Positions 8,564-19,437 of a stretch of DNA of 64,000 nucleotides are shown here, in pieces (position 1 is the first letter of the stretch; the number at the start of each line of letters is the position of its first letter). The translations under genes were made by a program, and so were the position numbers. Source of the stretch: Echeneis naucrates (Eukaryota > Chordata > Actinopteri > Carangiformes > Echeneidae); contig NC_042521.1 in NCBI RefSeq assembly GCF_900963305.1, positions 1,379,428 through 1,443,427 on the forward strand. Reading direction: 5' to 3'. The notes beneath the pieces were generated by a model. It searched no databases. It saw only the letters and a program-made list of their open reading frames with translations, and was not told the origin of the DNA.

Positions 8564-11500
8564 GCATTGGGGGGGGGGTGTAGGCAGGAACATGTTGCTG
8601 CATGAAGTTCATGGAGTTGAGCTGTAATACAGAATTAATGAAATATGGGACCAGCAGGTGTTGCAGGAACATGGGATGGAGATGAGTCACCACCTGCAGG
8701 ATGAGGACAGGGAGAGAGAGGAGAGGAACTGGGAGAGACAGAGACTTTGGCAGAACATGGTTAGTAAATGCAGTATGAATGCTTAGAACTGGGTGAAACT
8801 GTTTTTTTTAAGAAGGATGGTTCTTAACAGCGCATGCAAGGGGGAGGAAAGGAGAGAGAAAGAGGGAGAGAGGGTGACAGGGAGAGAGCGAGAGAGAGAG
8901 AAGCTCAGTCCTTCCCCCAGCAGCCTCGGCCTACAGCAGCATAGCTAAAGAGTAGAGGACTTTAGTAATTTTCAACACCAGGCTTAAAACGTTCCTGTAT
9001 GACAGAGCTGATAGTTAAAAAGTTAAAGAGTCCGCCCCCCAGACCGATGCTGGAAGTTGGTTCCATAGAAGAGGAGCCTGATAACTGAACCATCTGCCTC
9101 CAGATTTACTCTTGGAGACTCTAGGAACCACCATTAAACCTCCATCTAGAGAGCGGAGTGGCCTGCTAGGACAGTAAGGAACTATGAGCTCTCTGAGATA
9201 CGATGGAGTTTGGCCATTAAGAGCTTTATATGTTAAAAGAAGGATTTTGAATTCTACTCTAAATTTTACTGGCAGCCAATGAAGAGCAGCTAACAGGAGA
9301 GATATGATCTCTTTTCCTAGTTCCTGTTAATATTCATGCAGCAGCGTTCTGAATTAACTGAAGGCCTTTTAGAGATTTGTTTGGACATCCAGATAGTAAT
9401 GAGTTACAGTAGTCCAGCCTAGAAGTTACAAATGCATGGACTAGTTTTTCTGCTTCATCCTGAGAAAGGATGTTTCTGATTGTCCTAATGTTTCTCAGGT
9501 GGAAGAAAGCTGCCCGACTAACTTGTTTTATGTGAGGGACAAAGGACATGTCCTGGTCAAAGGTTACTCCAAGGTTTCTTACAGTGGAGCTGGAAGCCAA
9601 AGTGATGCCGTCCAGACTGATGAGATGATTAGATAGTATTTTTCTGAGTTGCTTAGGACCGAGTACAATAACTTCTGTTTTGTCAGAGTTGAGAAGTAAA
9701 AAGTTTTCAGTCTGTAAGACTTTTATGTCTTCAAGACATGCCTGCAGTCTGACTATCTGAGTGACTTCATGGCTTCATTGATAGGTACAGCTGAGTATCG
9801 TCTGTGTAGCAGTGGAAGTTGATGCTGTGTTTCCTGATAATGTTGCCTAGAGGAAGCAGATAAAGCGTAAAGAGGATTGGTCCAAGTACTGAACCCTGCG
9901 GAACTCCATGACTGACTACAGTGCATGAGGAGGAGCTGTTGTTTACATGAACAAACTGATGTCTATCTGATAAGTAGGATTTGAACCACTTTAGTGCAGT
10001 TCCTTTAATTCCAATTTCATGTTCCAGTCTCTGTAGTAAAATATTATGATCTATGGTGTCGAATGCAGCACTAAGATCTAGAAGGAGAAGTATGGAGGCT
10101 GATCCATTGTCTGAGGCCATTAGAATGTCATTGGAGACTTTAACCAGCTGTTTCTGTGCTATGATGGGCTCTAAATCCTGACTGAAACTCTTCAAACAAA
10201 CTGTTCCCATCCAGATGCTCGTGTAGTTGTTTTGCTACAGCTTTCTCAATGATTTTAGAAAGAAATGGAAGGTTCGATACGGGTCTATAGTTTGCCAAAA
10301 CATCTGGATCAAGATTAGGCTTTTTTAAGCTGGGGTTTGATGACCGCCGTCTTAAGTGCCTGAGGTACATAACCAGAAATAAAGTCAGATTAACCAAATC
10401 TAGAATGAACGGCTCAATTACATAAAAGATCTCTTTAAAGAGGCCAGTTGGTACTGGGTCTAATAGACAGGTTGACGGTCTGGATGATGAAAATATAGAA
10501 GCTAGCTCTGAGAGATTCAGAGGTGAGAATGATTCCAGATGTAAAAGAGGCGTCGCAGCTGATTCAGCAGTTGCCGTCTTCAGCAGTTGCCGTCTTCAGA
10601 AGGGGATTTTTATCTAACGTAGGCAAGAGCTGATAAATTCTTTCTCTGATCGTGAGAATTTTGTCGGAAAAAAAAGTTAATAAAATCATCACTGCTTAGA
10701 GCTAAGGGGATCACTGGTTCAACTGAGCTATGGCTCTCTGTCAGCCTGGCTACAGTGCTGAAGAGAAACCTGGGGTTGTTCTTGTTTTCTTCTATGAGTG
10801 CTGAGTAATATGAACTTCTAGCACTGCGGAGAGCTTTATGTTTTTAGGCTCTGTGAGACTCTTCTGACTTACTGGAACGCCAGTTTCTTTCTAATTTCCT
10901 TGATGTCTGCTTTTAAGGCACAGATTTGGTAACTATACCAGGGAGCCATCCTCCTCAGATTGAATACTTTCTTTTTGAGAGGGGCGGCATTATCAAGATT
11001 TGAACGCAGTGTGGCCATAGTGCTAGTCACAAGGTCATCAACCTGCGTATGGGAGAAATCCTCATTTGAATTTAGATATGGCATTGTTGGGAATGATGAC
11101 CAAATGTTCTCTTTAAATTTAGCCACAGCAGCTTCAGATAAACATCTTCTATAGCTGAATTTATTCCTCAATGCTGTGGAGCCCATTAAAGTAAACTCAA
11201 ATGTTATAAGGTAATGGTTAGACAGGAGAGAGTTTTGGGGAAGAATTGTTAGCTTGTCAATTTCAATGCCATAAGTTAGAACAACATCAAGGATATGATT
11301 GTAGAAGTGAGTGGGTTCATTCACATGCTGGGAAAAGCCAATTGAGTCTAGTAGGGAAAGAAACCCAGAACTCAGGCTGTTGCTTTCTGTCAGGCCGGGA
11401 CTCAAACAGGACTCAGGAGCAGAGGTTTTGTCAGTCACAGACTTTATTCTTGGTAGCAATGACCTCAGAACCGAGTGAATAAAGGAAACCAGGCTATGAA

Positions 11501-12390
11501 ACCTTAACTGTAGCAGGGAGTCACGAGGGAAAAAGGGGAACAACACAAAACTCTCCGTAGGGAGGAAAACCTGACTAAACAAAAGAAAACTCACTCGCGC
11601 TATTAAGCGGAGGATCAAGGTAACTCTATAAAAATGTATAAAAACTCAAAATCACTCTCGAGGAGGAAAAACACAAAAGCTATGAACATTAATCTAAATA
11701 ACAGATTGTACAAACAAAAAAATCGCTCATATAGAGGAAAAACAAAAGGCTATTGTTGAAAACGAGCTAACTCAGATATATAAATTTACAAACAAAAATT
11801 CACTCCGTAGAGGATCAAAGGCTTACGCAAGGAGACGAGGACTGTGGCTTGGACGTACGCTGGTGTGAGACATGAAATGACGACACACTGGCACAAGACA
11901 AGGGAAAGACAGGCTATTTAAAGTGTGGGGGGAAAATGGGGAACAGGTGGAGACAATCGGTAATCAGCAGGACACACCGGAGACATGAGGAAGGGCAAGT
12001 GTTCTGAAACGAGAGGAGAGTTAGGCATTTCAAAATAAAACAGGAAATGACGAGACAGTGAGCCCAGACAAGACAACCTCACCACGGTGTGACACTTTCT
12101 ACATCAACATGTATACTGAAATCTCCCAGAATAATGATTTTATCTGTACTGAGTACTAACTCTGATATAAACTCAGAAAACTCTGATAGGAATTCTGAGT
12201 ACGGACCAGGTGGACGGTATACTGTAACTAACAGAACTGGTTTTCCACCTTTCCAGTCCGAGTGGGAAAGACTAAGAGTGAGGCTTTCAAAAGACCTGCA
12301 GCCAGATTTTGGTCTGGGGTTGATTAATACATAATATTCTATCCATGAAGAGGAGGCGGACTGAGTGTCCTCTATTTTGGAAAACAAAAT
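8299..12390 (-). mobile_element. L2-clade LINE (copy 1), with an LTR insertion
   Basis: On the - strand the order is: endonuclease start near 12390 (VTVYRPPGPYSEF, then ILGDFSIHVD), endonuclease end (LLDSIGFSQHVNEPTH), linker, reverse transcriptase at about 10.4-9.77 kb ([37 protein letters not shown], then [12 protein letters not shown] where YADD is usual), C-terminal part (SRLDYCNSLLSGCPNKS), and a 3' tail of repeated CAAAT units (+ strand) at 8300. This is the L2/Maui order. The copy is broken by stops and frameshifts, and the catalytic YADD is YTDD, so it is inactive. The sister copy at 39.6-42.4 kb keeps YADD. A (GA)n run at about 8529-8556 lies in the 3' part. Confidence 0.85.
11388..12094. 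mobile_element. Solo LTR fossil inside the L2 LINE
   Basis: A 707-bp element with ends TGTCA...TGACA, flanked by a perfect 5-bp direct repeat CTTTC (11383-11387 and 12095-12099). It splits the L2 endonuclease between GDFSIHVD and the FLSLLDSIGF part. The ends and 5-bp duplication fit a Ty3/Gypsy-type solo LTR. No internal genes are present. A partial relative lies at about 44262-44947. Being inserted in an already fixed LINE, it is younger than that LINE. Confidence 0.75.
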
Positions 12391-12900
12391 ATGGCCATCC
12401 TAATATTTTCCATACTTTGCTCTAACTCAACACATATATATATACAGTATATGTGAGGGGTCTATCCCTTCAGCAAGGTTGGCTTCATCTCCCCTGTTAA
12501 CAGAATCCAGACCAGATCAGTGGTCATCTTCACCATCTTCACCTGATTCCATAATTAGCATGTAAAACTTTTTAGTGCTTCCACGATCCATAATTATGTG
12601 TGTGGGAGTGTGTATGGACTGTGTGGTGAGTCTGGTGTGTGTGTTCTGTGTGTCAAAGTGTTTTTAAAAAAGAGCAAGAATCCAGATACTGTATGAGCGA
12701 GAGTGACTACGTCAAATGTGAAATGGGATCGCTGGCGCTCCCTCCAGTCTTAACGGGTCAAAATCTTTTCATTTTTTCATCGTCATCATCTTCACAACAG
12801 GTTTGTTTAATCTGTGTATCTAAAGTCGGGTTTAATGAGCGTTTCATGTTTACGACATGATTCTCCAACAAGATGACGTGGTGACAGAAATGATACAAAT
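12391..12900. other. Spacer, no gene recognised
   Basis: It contains a short (TA)n/ATATAC run near 12430 and a GT-rich stretch near 12600-12650. No coding or RNA signal is convincing. It is missing from the second module copy, where the LINE is joined directly to the VB flank at about 42383. Confidence 0.5.
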
Positions 12901-13340
12901 TTCAGCTCTTTGGGATGATCCTGGTCTGCAGGGGTCAGGACCGACCAAAACTGGTCCAAGGAAGGAACAGTACTGAACCACAGACTCTATGAACACATGA
13001 ACACAACCTCTGTGGTTCCATTTACTGGGAAATATTGACTGGTCACAACTTTAATTAGCTCAACACAACACAGCATTTTGCCACAACATATGTGAACTTT
13101 GTTGGTCTGCAAGTTCTGACCTGAAACCGCTGAGACCACATGATCTGACTGAGACAAAGAACAATAGTAATAACTCAGAAAAAAAATCAGAGTTGAGTCC
13201 ATCTTGTTGGAGCTTCACTTTATCATCAGATTCCACAAATTCAACACTCTTGATTGAAGCCGTCATGACAGTGTGTCAGTCAGTAACACTGTCAGTAACA
13301 CAGGAGTCCCTGTTGGAGTCAGTCAGCTCATTTCCATAGA
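12901..13340. repeat. VB upstream flank, type with 'ctggtctgcaggggtcagg'
   Basis: This flank recurs before VB10 (from about 42387) and VB15 (from about 62286), and in part before VB1. It runs into the common VB promoter. No gene. The repeat of the same flank before different V segments marks the edges of duplicated units. Confidence 0.7.
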
Positions 13341-13449
13341 GACACTTTGCATCAGCAGCACCATGCTCCAGTGCTCTGGGAGACTTTATAGTCCTGACAG
13401 TTGAAGACTGGAGGACTGACAGCTTTTCCTTCATCACAACACAACACAC

Positions 13450-13929
13450 ATGAAAAACATGACTCTGATCTCCGTCCTCATCTGGACTCTCCTCTGCTGC
13501 TGCTTCACAGGTAAAGTCCAGAGAATCAAACTCCTCTATGAACATCCGTCCCTCTGAAATGAAGCCCACAAAACCAGGTTTCTGTCTCTGTGTCCTCAGA
13601 GTCCAGAGGACAGGTCACAGTGACTCAGTCGCCTGGAGCACTGAGCTCTGCTGTGGGAGGCTCCGCCAGGATCACCTGTAGGACCAGTCAGGATGTTTTT
13701 GTTTACAACAACAAGTACCAACTTTTATCCTGGTACCAACAGAGAGATGGAGAAAAACCTAAACTCCTTATTTATGATGCTTCCACTCGAGTATCAGGGA
13801 TTCCAGAACGTTTTACAGGAAGTGGATCAAACTCTGACTTCACTCTGACCATCAGTGGAGTCCAGACTGAAGATGCAGCAGTTTATTACTGTCAGAGTTT
13901 TCACTACATCAACAGTCAGAATGTGTTCA
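13450..13929 (+). CDS. Immunoglobulin light chain V segment VB3
   Basis: Leader 13450-13510, V exon 13600-13929, RSS 13930-13957. CDR1 [16 protein letters not shown]2 DASTRVS, CDR3 start [16 protein letters not shown] form of framework 1. Nearly the same as VB2 although its upstream flank is of a different type, so the V body and its flank have separate histories. A long (CA)n tract follows at about 14039-14079. Frame and RSS intact. Confidence 0.95.
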
Positions 13930-14035
13930 CACAGTGAAAAAGCGTCGTACAAAAACCTCCCTCAGTCAGACTGAACAGAAACTGAACTGACTGCTGCAGC
14001 TGGAAGATACTGCAGAGACTGATACAGTTCACTGA

Positions 14036-14082
<47 letters not shown>

Positions 14083-14486
14083 TCATATTATTTCCCTCCT
14101 TCCATCTCTTTGGAAATTCATCTCCATCAGGCCTCATTAATCCAACTCATCATAAAATCAGCCTGTTTGCTGATGACTCCCTGTTATATATCACAGAATC
14201 CTCGTCCCCTCTTCATCAATAGATTCATCAGATCAGAGGTTAAAGCTGGATTTCTGCTTTCTTCCTCCTGTCCTGTTTATTAAAATCCACATTTTGATGA
14301 AGAGGTCCACTGTGATTGGACATCAGGAGTCCTGATGGAAACATCATGATGTGTTGAGGACAGCTACACTTCACTGACTCTGTGTGTTTGCATATGTGTC
14401 CTGCCTCTCTGCTGCAGCCGTTAAGAGACCAGTGTTGATCAGTGTCTGTCCAGGCCTTTCAGAGACACCCACACGCCGGCAGCACC

Positions 14487-15041
14487 ATGATGATGTCACT
14501 GACTCTACTGCTGGCCACCCTGGGGCTCCTTGTTCAGGGTGAGACTCTCTTCTGAAAACTGGGCTTCAGGATGCAACCGGGTTCACCTCAGTGATGTTCT
14601 GCTGACTGAAACGAGCAGCGTTGACCTTCTTCCATCTGTTCTCCGTGTTAAAGAAATCATCCTCTTCTGTTTGGATGTCCATCATCTTTGTCCAAGCTGG
14701 ATTTGTCTCAATGACCTTCTCCTCTTTTTCATGTTTTCCAGGTTCATCAGGAGAAATCACCCTGACTCAGTCTCCTGGAGCTAAGTCTGTTAGTCCAGGT
14801 CAGACCGTCTCTATCAGCTGTAAAGCCAGTTCAAGTGTGAGCAATGAGATAGACTGGTACCTTCAGAAACCTGGAGAATCTCCCAAACTCCTGATTTATT
14901 GGGCTACAAACCGTCAGTCTGGAGTTCCAGAGCGTTTTAGTGGCAGTTATTCAAACACAGACTTCACTCTGACCATCAGTGGAGTTCAGACTGAAGATGC
15001 AGGAGTTTATTACTGTCAGCAGGATTACAGCCGCCCGTTCA
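14487..15041 (+). CDS. Immunoglobulin light chain V segment VA3
   Basis: Leader 14487-14538, V exon 14742-15041, RSS 15042-15069. CDR1 SSSVSNEI followed by Asp-Trp, CDR2 WATNRQS, CDR3 start QQDYSRPF. Framework 2 reads KPGESPKL where the other copies have GETPKL. Long-intron form as in VA1. Functional by inspection. Confidence 0.95.
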
Positions 15042-15268
15042 CACAGTGATACAACGTCGTACAAAAACCTCCGTCAGCTGAAGAGGAACTGATCTGAACC
15101 AACAGCTGCTCTGAAACACAAACACTAGAGGTCTGACTGTGACATATTCTCATGTTGAAAAGTTTTCAAGTTACCATTTGTGAATAAAACACACAAGTTC
15201 ACCAGAAAAGAAGTTTAAAAAAAGAAACTAGAAAAACATCTTAAACCTATCTGACCTACCGTAGAAGA

Positions 15269-16097
15269 AGTCCACCAGAGAATACCTTTTATAGTTTTAC
15301 ATGCTGGGGAGCCATTTGTTGGAGTATTTTAATTTGCTATACATCAATACAACCTTAGATTTCAATTTTTAATAATGTGTATTGACCTTTGTCCATATTA
15401 ACTAAATAAGTTGTTACAAAATGCAATAAACCACAAAAAAAGAAAATCTTTTTCAAAACAAATTTTTTCCCAAATATAGAAATGACATATTTGTATATTT
15501 GACAAATTTTAAATGTAAATAAGTAACACAAAATCCTTTCAAACCACAGCAAATTTATTTTTAGTGTGTTCATTGCTTAATTTGTCAAGTATACAAAATT
15601 TTAGAAACTTTACCACACGAAAATAAAATGAACATTCTGAACAATATTCAAAAAGATGGCATGTTCATTAAAATAAACTATTTATAAGAATGCAATCTTA
15701 GTTTTGATAGCTTTCTTGTTTTTAGCAAAAGATATCGATTTAAAACACATTTTTTTTAAGGAAAAAAAACGGTTTCATTTTGGCCAATTTGCATTTGTGG
15801 GTGTAAAACTTTGTAAGAATTATAACGAGACTGATTAAAGAATATTCTTTATCAACTGAAATGTCACTCTTTCAAAAACCAAAAAGCACGTTTAAAGTCA
15901 CAGAGGATACTATTTAAAATAAACCTACAAATATCTTGCCACAGTTTCCGGGTATCTTTACATTTCCAGAACAGAGGGACTACAGTCTCAGTATAACAGT
16001 CACAGTCGGCACATTTTAGATCTGTATCATCATGTTTGAATTTGATTTTAAGGTTGTTTTTGCAGCCAAATGGGTTGAAGCCAGACACACCAGTAAA
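15269..16097 (-). mobile_element. Tx1/L1-like LINE, 3' end (copy 1)
   Basis: The - strand frame at 16088-15864 reads SGFNPFGCKNN...KCADCDCYTETVVPLFWKCKDT, then LWQDICRFI. This is the C-terminal CxxC...LFWxC domain of Tx1/L1 LINEs. An AT-rich 3' untranslated part follows. The 5' side is cut at 16097, where another LINE in the opposite direction begins. The copy at 51.40-52.14 kb is almost identical. Confidence 0.7.
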
Positions 16098-18115
16098 GGG
16101 AACATCAAGTTACAGAAGCAGAAATAAGACTACACATTGATAGTTGTGTTGTGAAGCTGAAATTAACGTAGCATGGCATTAAGTCACTTGGTGGGGGTGT
16201 GTGTCTCTACGTCAATAAAAACTGCTGTAATACGGTGATTGTCAGGGAGACACTGTGCACCAAAGACATTGAACTATTGTCCGTGACAGTGAATTTCCAC
16301 AGTTATTTATTACTGTTGTTTATGTTCAGCCGAAGGCTAACGCTGATGTAGCCACCCAGGCTATGCTAACAACAGCACAGCGGCTGCAGTGGTTAGCACC
16401 GGACGCACCACACTTGATTTTGGGAGATTTTAATCATTGCAAACCGTCAAAGTCCCCGGACATGCAAAATGTCTGGACCTTAGCTTTGGAGCTATAAAAG
16501 GAGCTATAAATCCTTCAGCAGAGCTCCACTCAGTATCTTCGATCACAACATGGTTTATTTGGTTACGTCCTACAAATCGGTCCTGAAGAGGAACAAGCAG
16601 TTCCGGTCTGGTCAGAGGAATCAATCCAGGACTGTTTCCACAGTACGGATTGGGATTTGTTCTCAAATGTTTGCGAGGATATTGATGAATTAACTGATGT
16701 TATTTTATCGTATGTTTCTTTTTGTGAGGCCTCCATCATTCCACGGAAAGACATTTTCTTTTACCCCAATAATAAGCCTTGGATGACTAAAAGTGTCAAA
16801 GCTGTGATTAATCAGAAAAATATTTGCTTTTCTCTGGGTGACGCTGCTTAATATCGGGAGATTCAAAAACAACTCAAAAAGGAACTTCAACTTGCCAAGA
16901 GCAGGTATAAGAACAAGGTTGAGAACATGCTGAGTGCATCGGATGGATGGCATCGGAAGGTGTGTTCTTAAGAACTGGTGCTGACCTGCTGGCAGACATA
17001 CTTTTATTTTTTCTGTGTCCCTCCAGCTTCACAAGGTCCCCTCACTTTGGAAGGATTCCATTATTGTTCCAGTTCCCAAATCACTAAATGACTTTAGACC
17101 TGTCATTAACTTCTCTCGTTATGAATTGGAGAAAATTGTCAAGGAAACACTTCTGACCTGTGTTCAAGATAACCTGGACCCACTGCAGTTCGCTGACAAG
17201 TCAAGCAGAGGTGTTGAAGATGCTTTAGCCACTCTTTTAAATCTTGACTCTTCTTGAGGGAGCCAAGACTTTTGCCCGTCTTTTATAGATTGTTCATTTG
17301 CTTTGAACTGCATACAGCCACATATTTTAGCAGAAAGATTAGGGGACTTCCACAGCATCGATCCTGGTCTGACAGCCTGGCTTTTGGACTTTTTAACAGA
17401 AAGGCCACAACGTGTGAGGATCAAAGGTGTTCTATCAGACATTCTCGTCTCCTTCACTGGAGCACCTCAGGGCTGTGTCCTCTCACCATTACTGTTTGTT
17501 CTGTACACAAACGAGTGCCGTAGCCAACGTGTGGGGCGTCACATCTTGAAATTTGCAGATGCCTCAGTAATTGTGTCCTTCCTGACCTTGGCCCTGGAGT
17601 GAAGGAATTCACAGACTGGTGTTCCTCATCCTTTATGTCCATCAACGTGTCAAAGGCTAAAGAAATGCTGATAGCCTTTCATAAACATCTGTCAGTCTCC
17701 CCTCCTCTTGTCATTGAGGATGAAACCATCGAGCTGGTCAATAATTATAAGTATCTTGGCACTAACATTGATGACAAGCTGTCTTCTGATTTCCACATTG
17801 ATGGCGCTTGCAAAAAGTCACATCAACGCATGTATTTTTATCGTGAACTGTAGAATTTTAATGTTGACAGCACTTGTTGAAAATGTTTTATTCTTGTTTT
17901 ATTGAATCTGTTTTGGCCTTTTCTTTTAATTGCTGGTAATTTCCCAAAAAAAAAACAAAACAAAAAAAACTGATTGGAGGGAATAGTGACAGTGTGCAGG
18001 AAAATTACAGTCGTTAACCTGAATGACCTTACGGATATGTACAAGTTCAGAACCATAAGTACGGCCTGCTCACTCCTCACTGAGCAAAGCCTTCCTTGGC
18101 TGCTGAGTTAGGATT
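16098..18115 (+). mobile_element. Rex1-like LINE (copy 1)
   Basis: In order on the + strand: endonuclease (GGVCLYVNKNCCN, HLILGDFNHCKPS), linker (SFCEASIIPRKDIFFYPNNK, PWMTKSVKAVINQK), reverse transcriptase (GAPQGCVLSPLLFVLYTNEC, then ILKFADASVIV where FADD is usual), and C-terminal part (NNYKYLGTNIDDKLSS, HQRMYFYREL). The start of the element and its 3' tail are missing. Several stops and frameshifts, and loss of the second Asp of the active site, make it inactive. An A-rich expansion lies at about 17946-17969. This copy also lacks about 40 bp of the endonuclease that the copy at 52.1 kb keeps (the QPFYLPSEF part). Confidence 0.8.
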
Positions 18116-18531
18116 GCTCACAGTTCAACTGGACAGTTGAAGTCATTTTTAATGAGGACAAACATGAAAAACTGACCGAAGGCAGTGAGAAATTCAGCAG
18201 AAATATGTTTTAATTCATCATGATGTTTCTTCATGAGAGACCGATACATGAAAGAACAGAGACAAAATGAAGAAGTTCAGATATTTGACCAACATTTATT
18301 ACAATGAAGCAGTTAAATTAGACCTAAAACAGAAACAGGTTTTCTTTTCTATCTGAGTAGAAACTGGAAAGATGTCATAACACAGGAGTCCCTGTTGGAG
18401 TCAGTCAGCTCATTTCCATAGAGACACTTTGCATCAGCAGCACCATGCTCCAGTGCTCTGGGAGACTTTATAGTCCTGACAGTTGAAGACTGGAGGACTG
18501 ACAGCTTTTCCTTCATCACAACACAACACAC

Positions 18532-19008
18532 ATGAAAAACATGACTCTGATCTCCGTCCTCATCTGGACTCTCCTCTGCTGCTGCTTCACAGGTAAAGTC
18601 CAGAGAATCAAACTCCTCTATGAACATCCGTCCCTCTGAAATGAAGCCCACAAAACCAGGTTTCTGTCTCTGTGTCCTCAGAGTCCAGAGGACAGGTCAC
18701 AGTGACTCAGCCTGGAGCACTGAGCTCTGCTGTGGGAGGCTCCGCCAGGATCACCTGTAGGACCAGTCAGAATGTTTATGTTGACAGCAGCAACAACCAC
18801 CGTTTAGCCTGGTACCAACAGAGAGATGGAGAAAAACCTAAACTCCTTATTTATGATGCTTCCACTCGAGCATCAGGGATTCCAGAACGTTTTACAGGAA
18901 GTGGATCAAACTCTGACTTCACTCTGACCATCAGTGGAGTCCAGACTGAAGATGCAGCAGTTTATTACTGTCAGAGTTATCACTACATCAACAGTCAGAA
19001 TCTGTTCA
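18532..19008 (+). CDS. Immunoglobulin light chain V segment VB4
   Basis: Leader 18532-18592, V exon 18682-19008, RSS 19009-19036. CDR1 [17 protein letters not shown]2 DASTRAS, CDR3 start [12 protein letters not shown] (Leu in place of the usual Val before Phe). It has the three-base-shorter framework 1 (VTQPG instead of VTQSPG). Functional by inspection. It is followed by a (CA)n tract at about 19116-19149 and then by a VA upstream flank with no VA behind it. Confidence 0.95.
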
Positions 19009-19114
19009 CACAGTGAAAAAGCGTCGTACAAAAACCTCCCTCAGTCAGACTGAACAGAAACTGAACTGACTGCTGCAGCTGGAAGATACTGCAGAGACTG
19101 ATACAGTTCACTGA

Positions 19115-19139
<25 letters not shown>

Positions 19140-19151
<12 letters not shown>

Positions 19152-19437
19152 CTTCATATTATTTCCCTCCTTCCATCTCTTTGGAAATTCATCTCCATCA
19201 GGCCTCATTAATCCAACTCATCATAAAATCAGCCTGTTTGCTGATGACTCCCTGTTATATATCACAGAATCCTCGTCTCCTCTTCATCAATAGATTCATC
19301 AGATCAGAGGTTAAAGCTGGATTTCTGCTTTCTTCCTCCTGTCCTGTTTGTTAAAATCCACATTTTGATGAAGAGGTCCACTGTGATTGGACATCAGGAG
19401 TCCTGATGGAAACATCATGATGTGTTGAGGACAGCTA
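19140..19437 (+). pseudogene. Orphan VA upstream flank (VA lost)
   Basis: The 300 bases after the (CA)n tract match the region before VA segments, including the LINE ADD fossil and the ggacagctac stretch. At 19437 the match ends about 80 bp before the expected leader, and a LINE begins. A VA was therefore replaced or removed here. The same junction is at 46767, so the loss happened once, before duplication. Confidence 0.7.

Noticed and set aside
13916-14137. - strand frames with CVCVCV runs after VB segments (also near 46.4 and 50.1 kb).
   Set aside because: Translated (CA)n tracts and V 3' flank, with no evidence of a gene.
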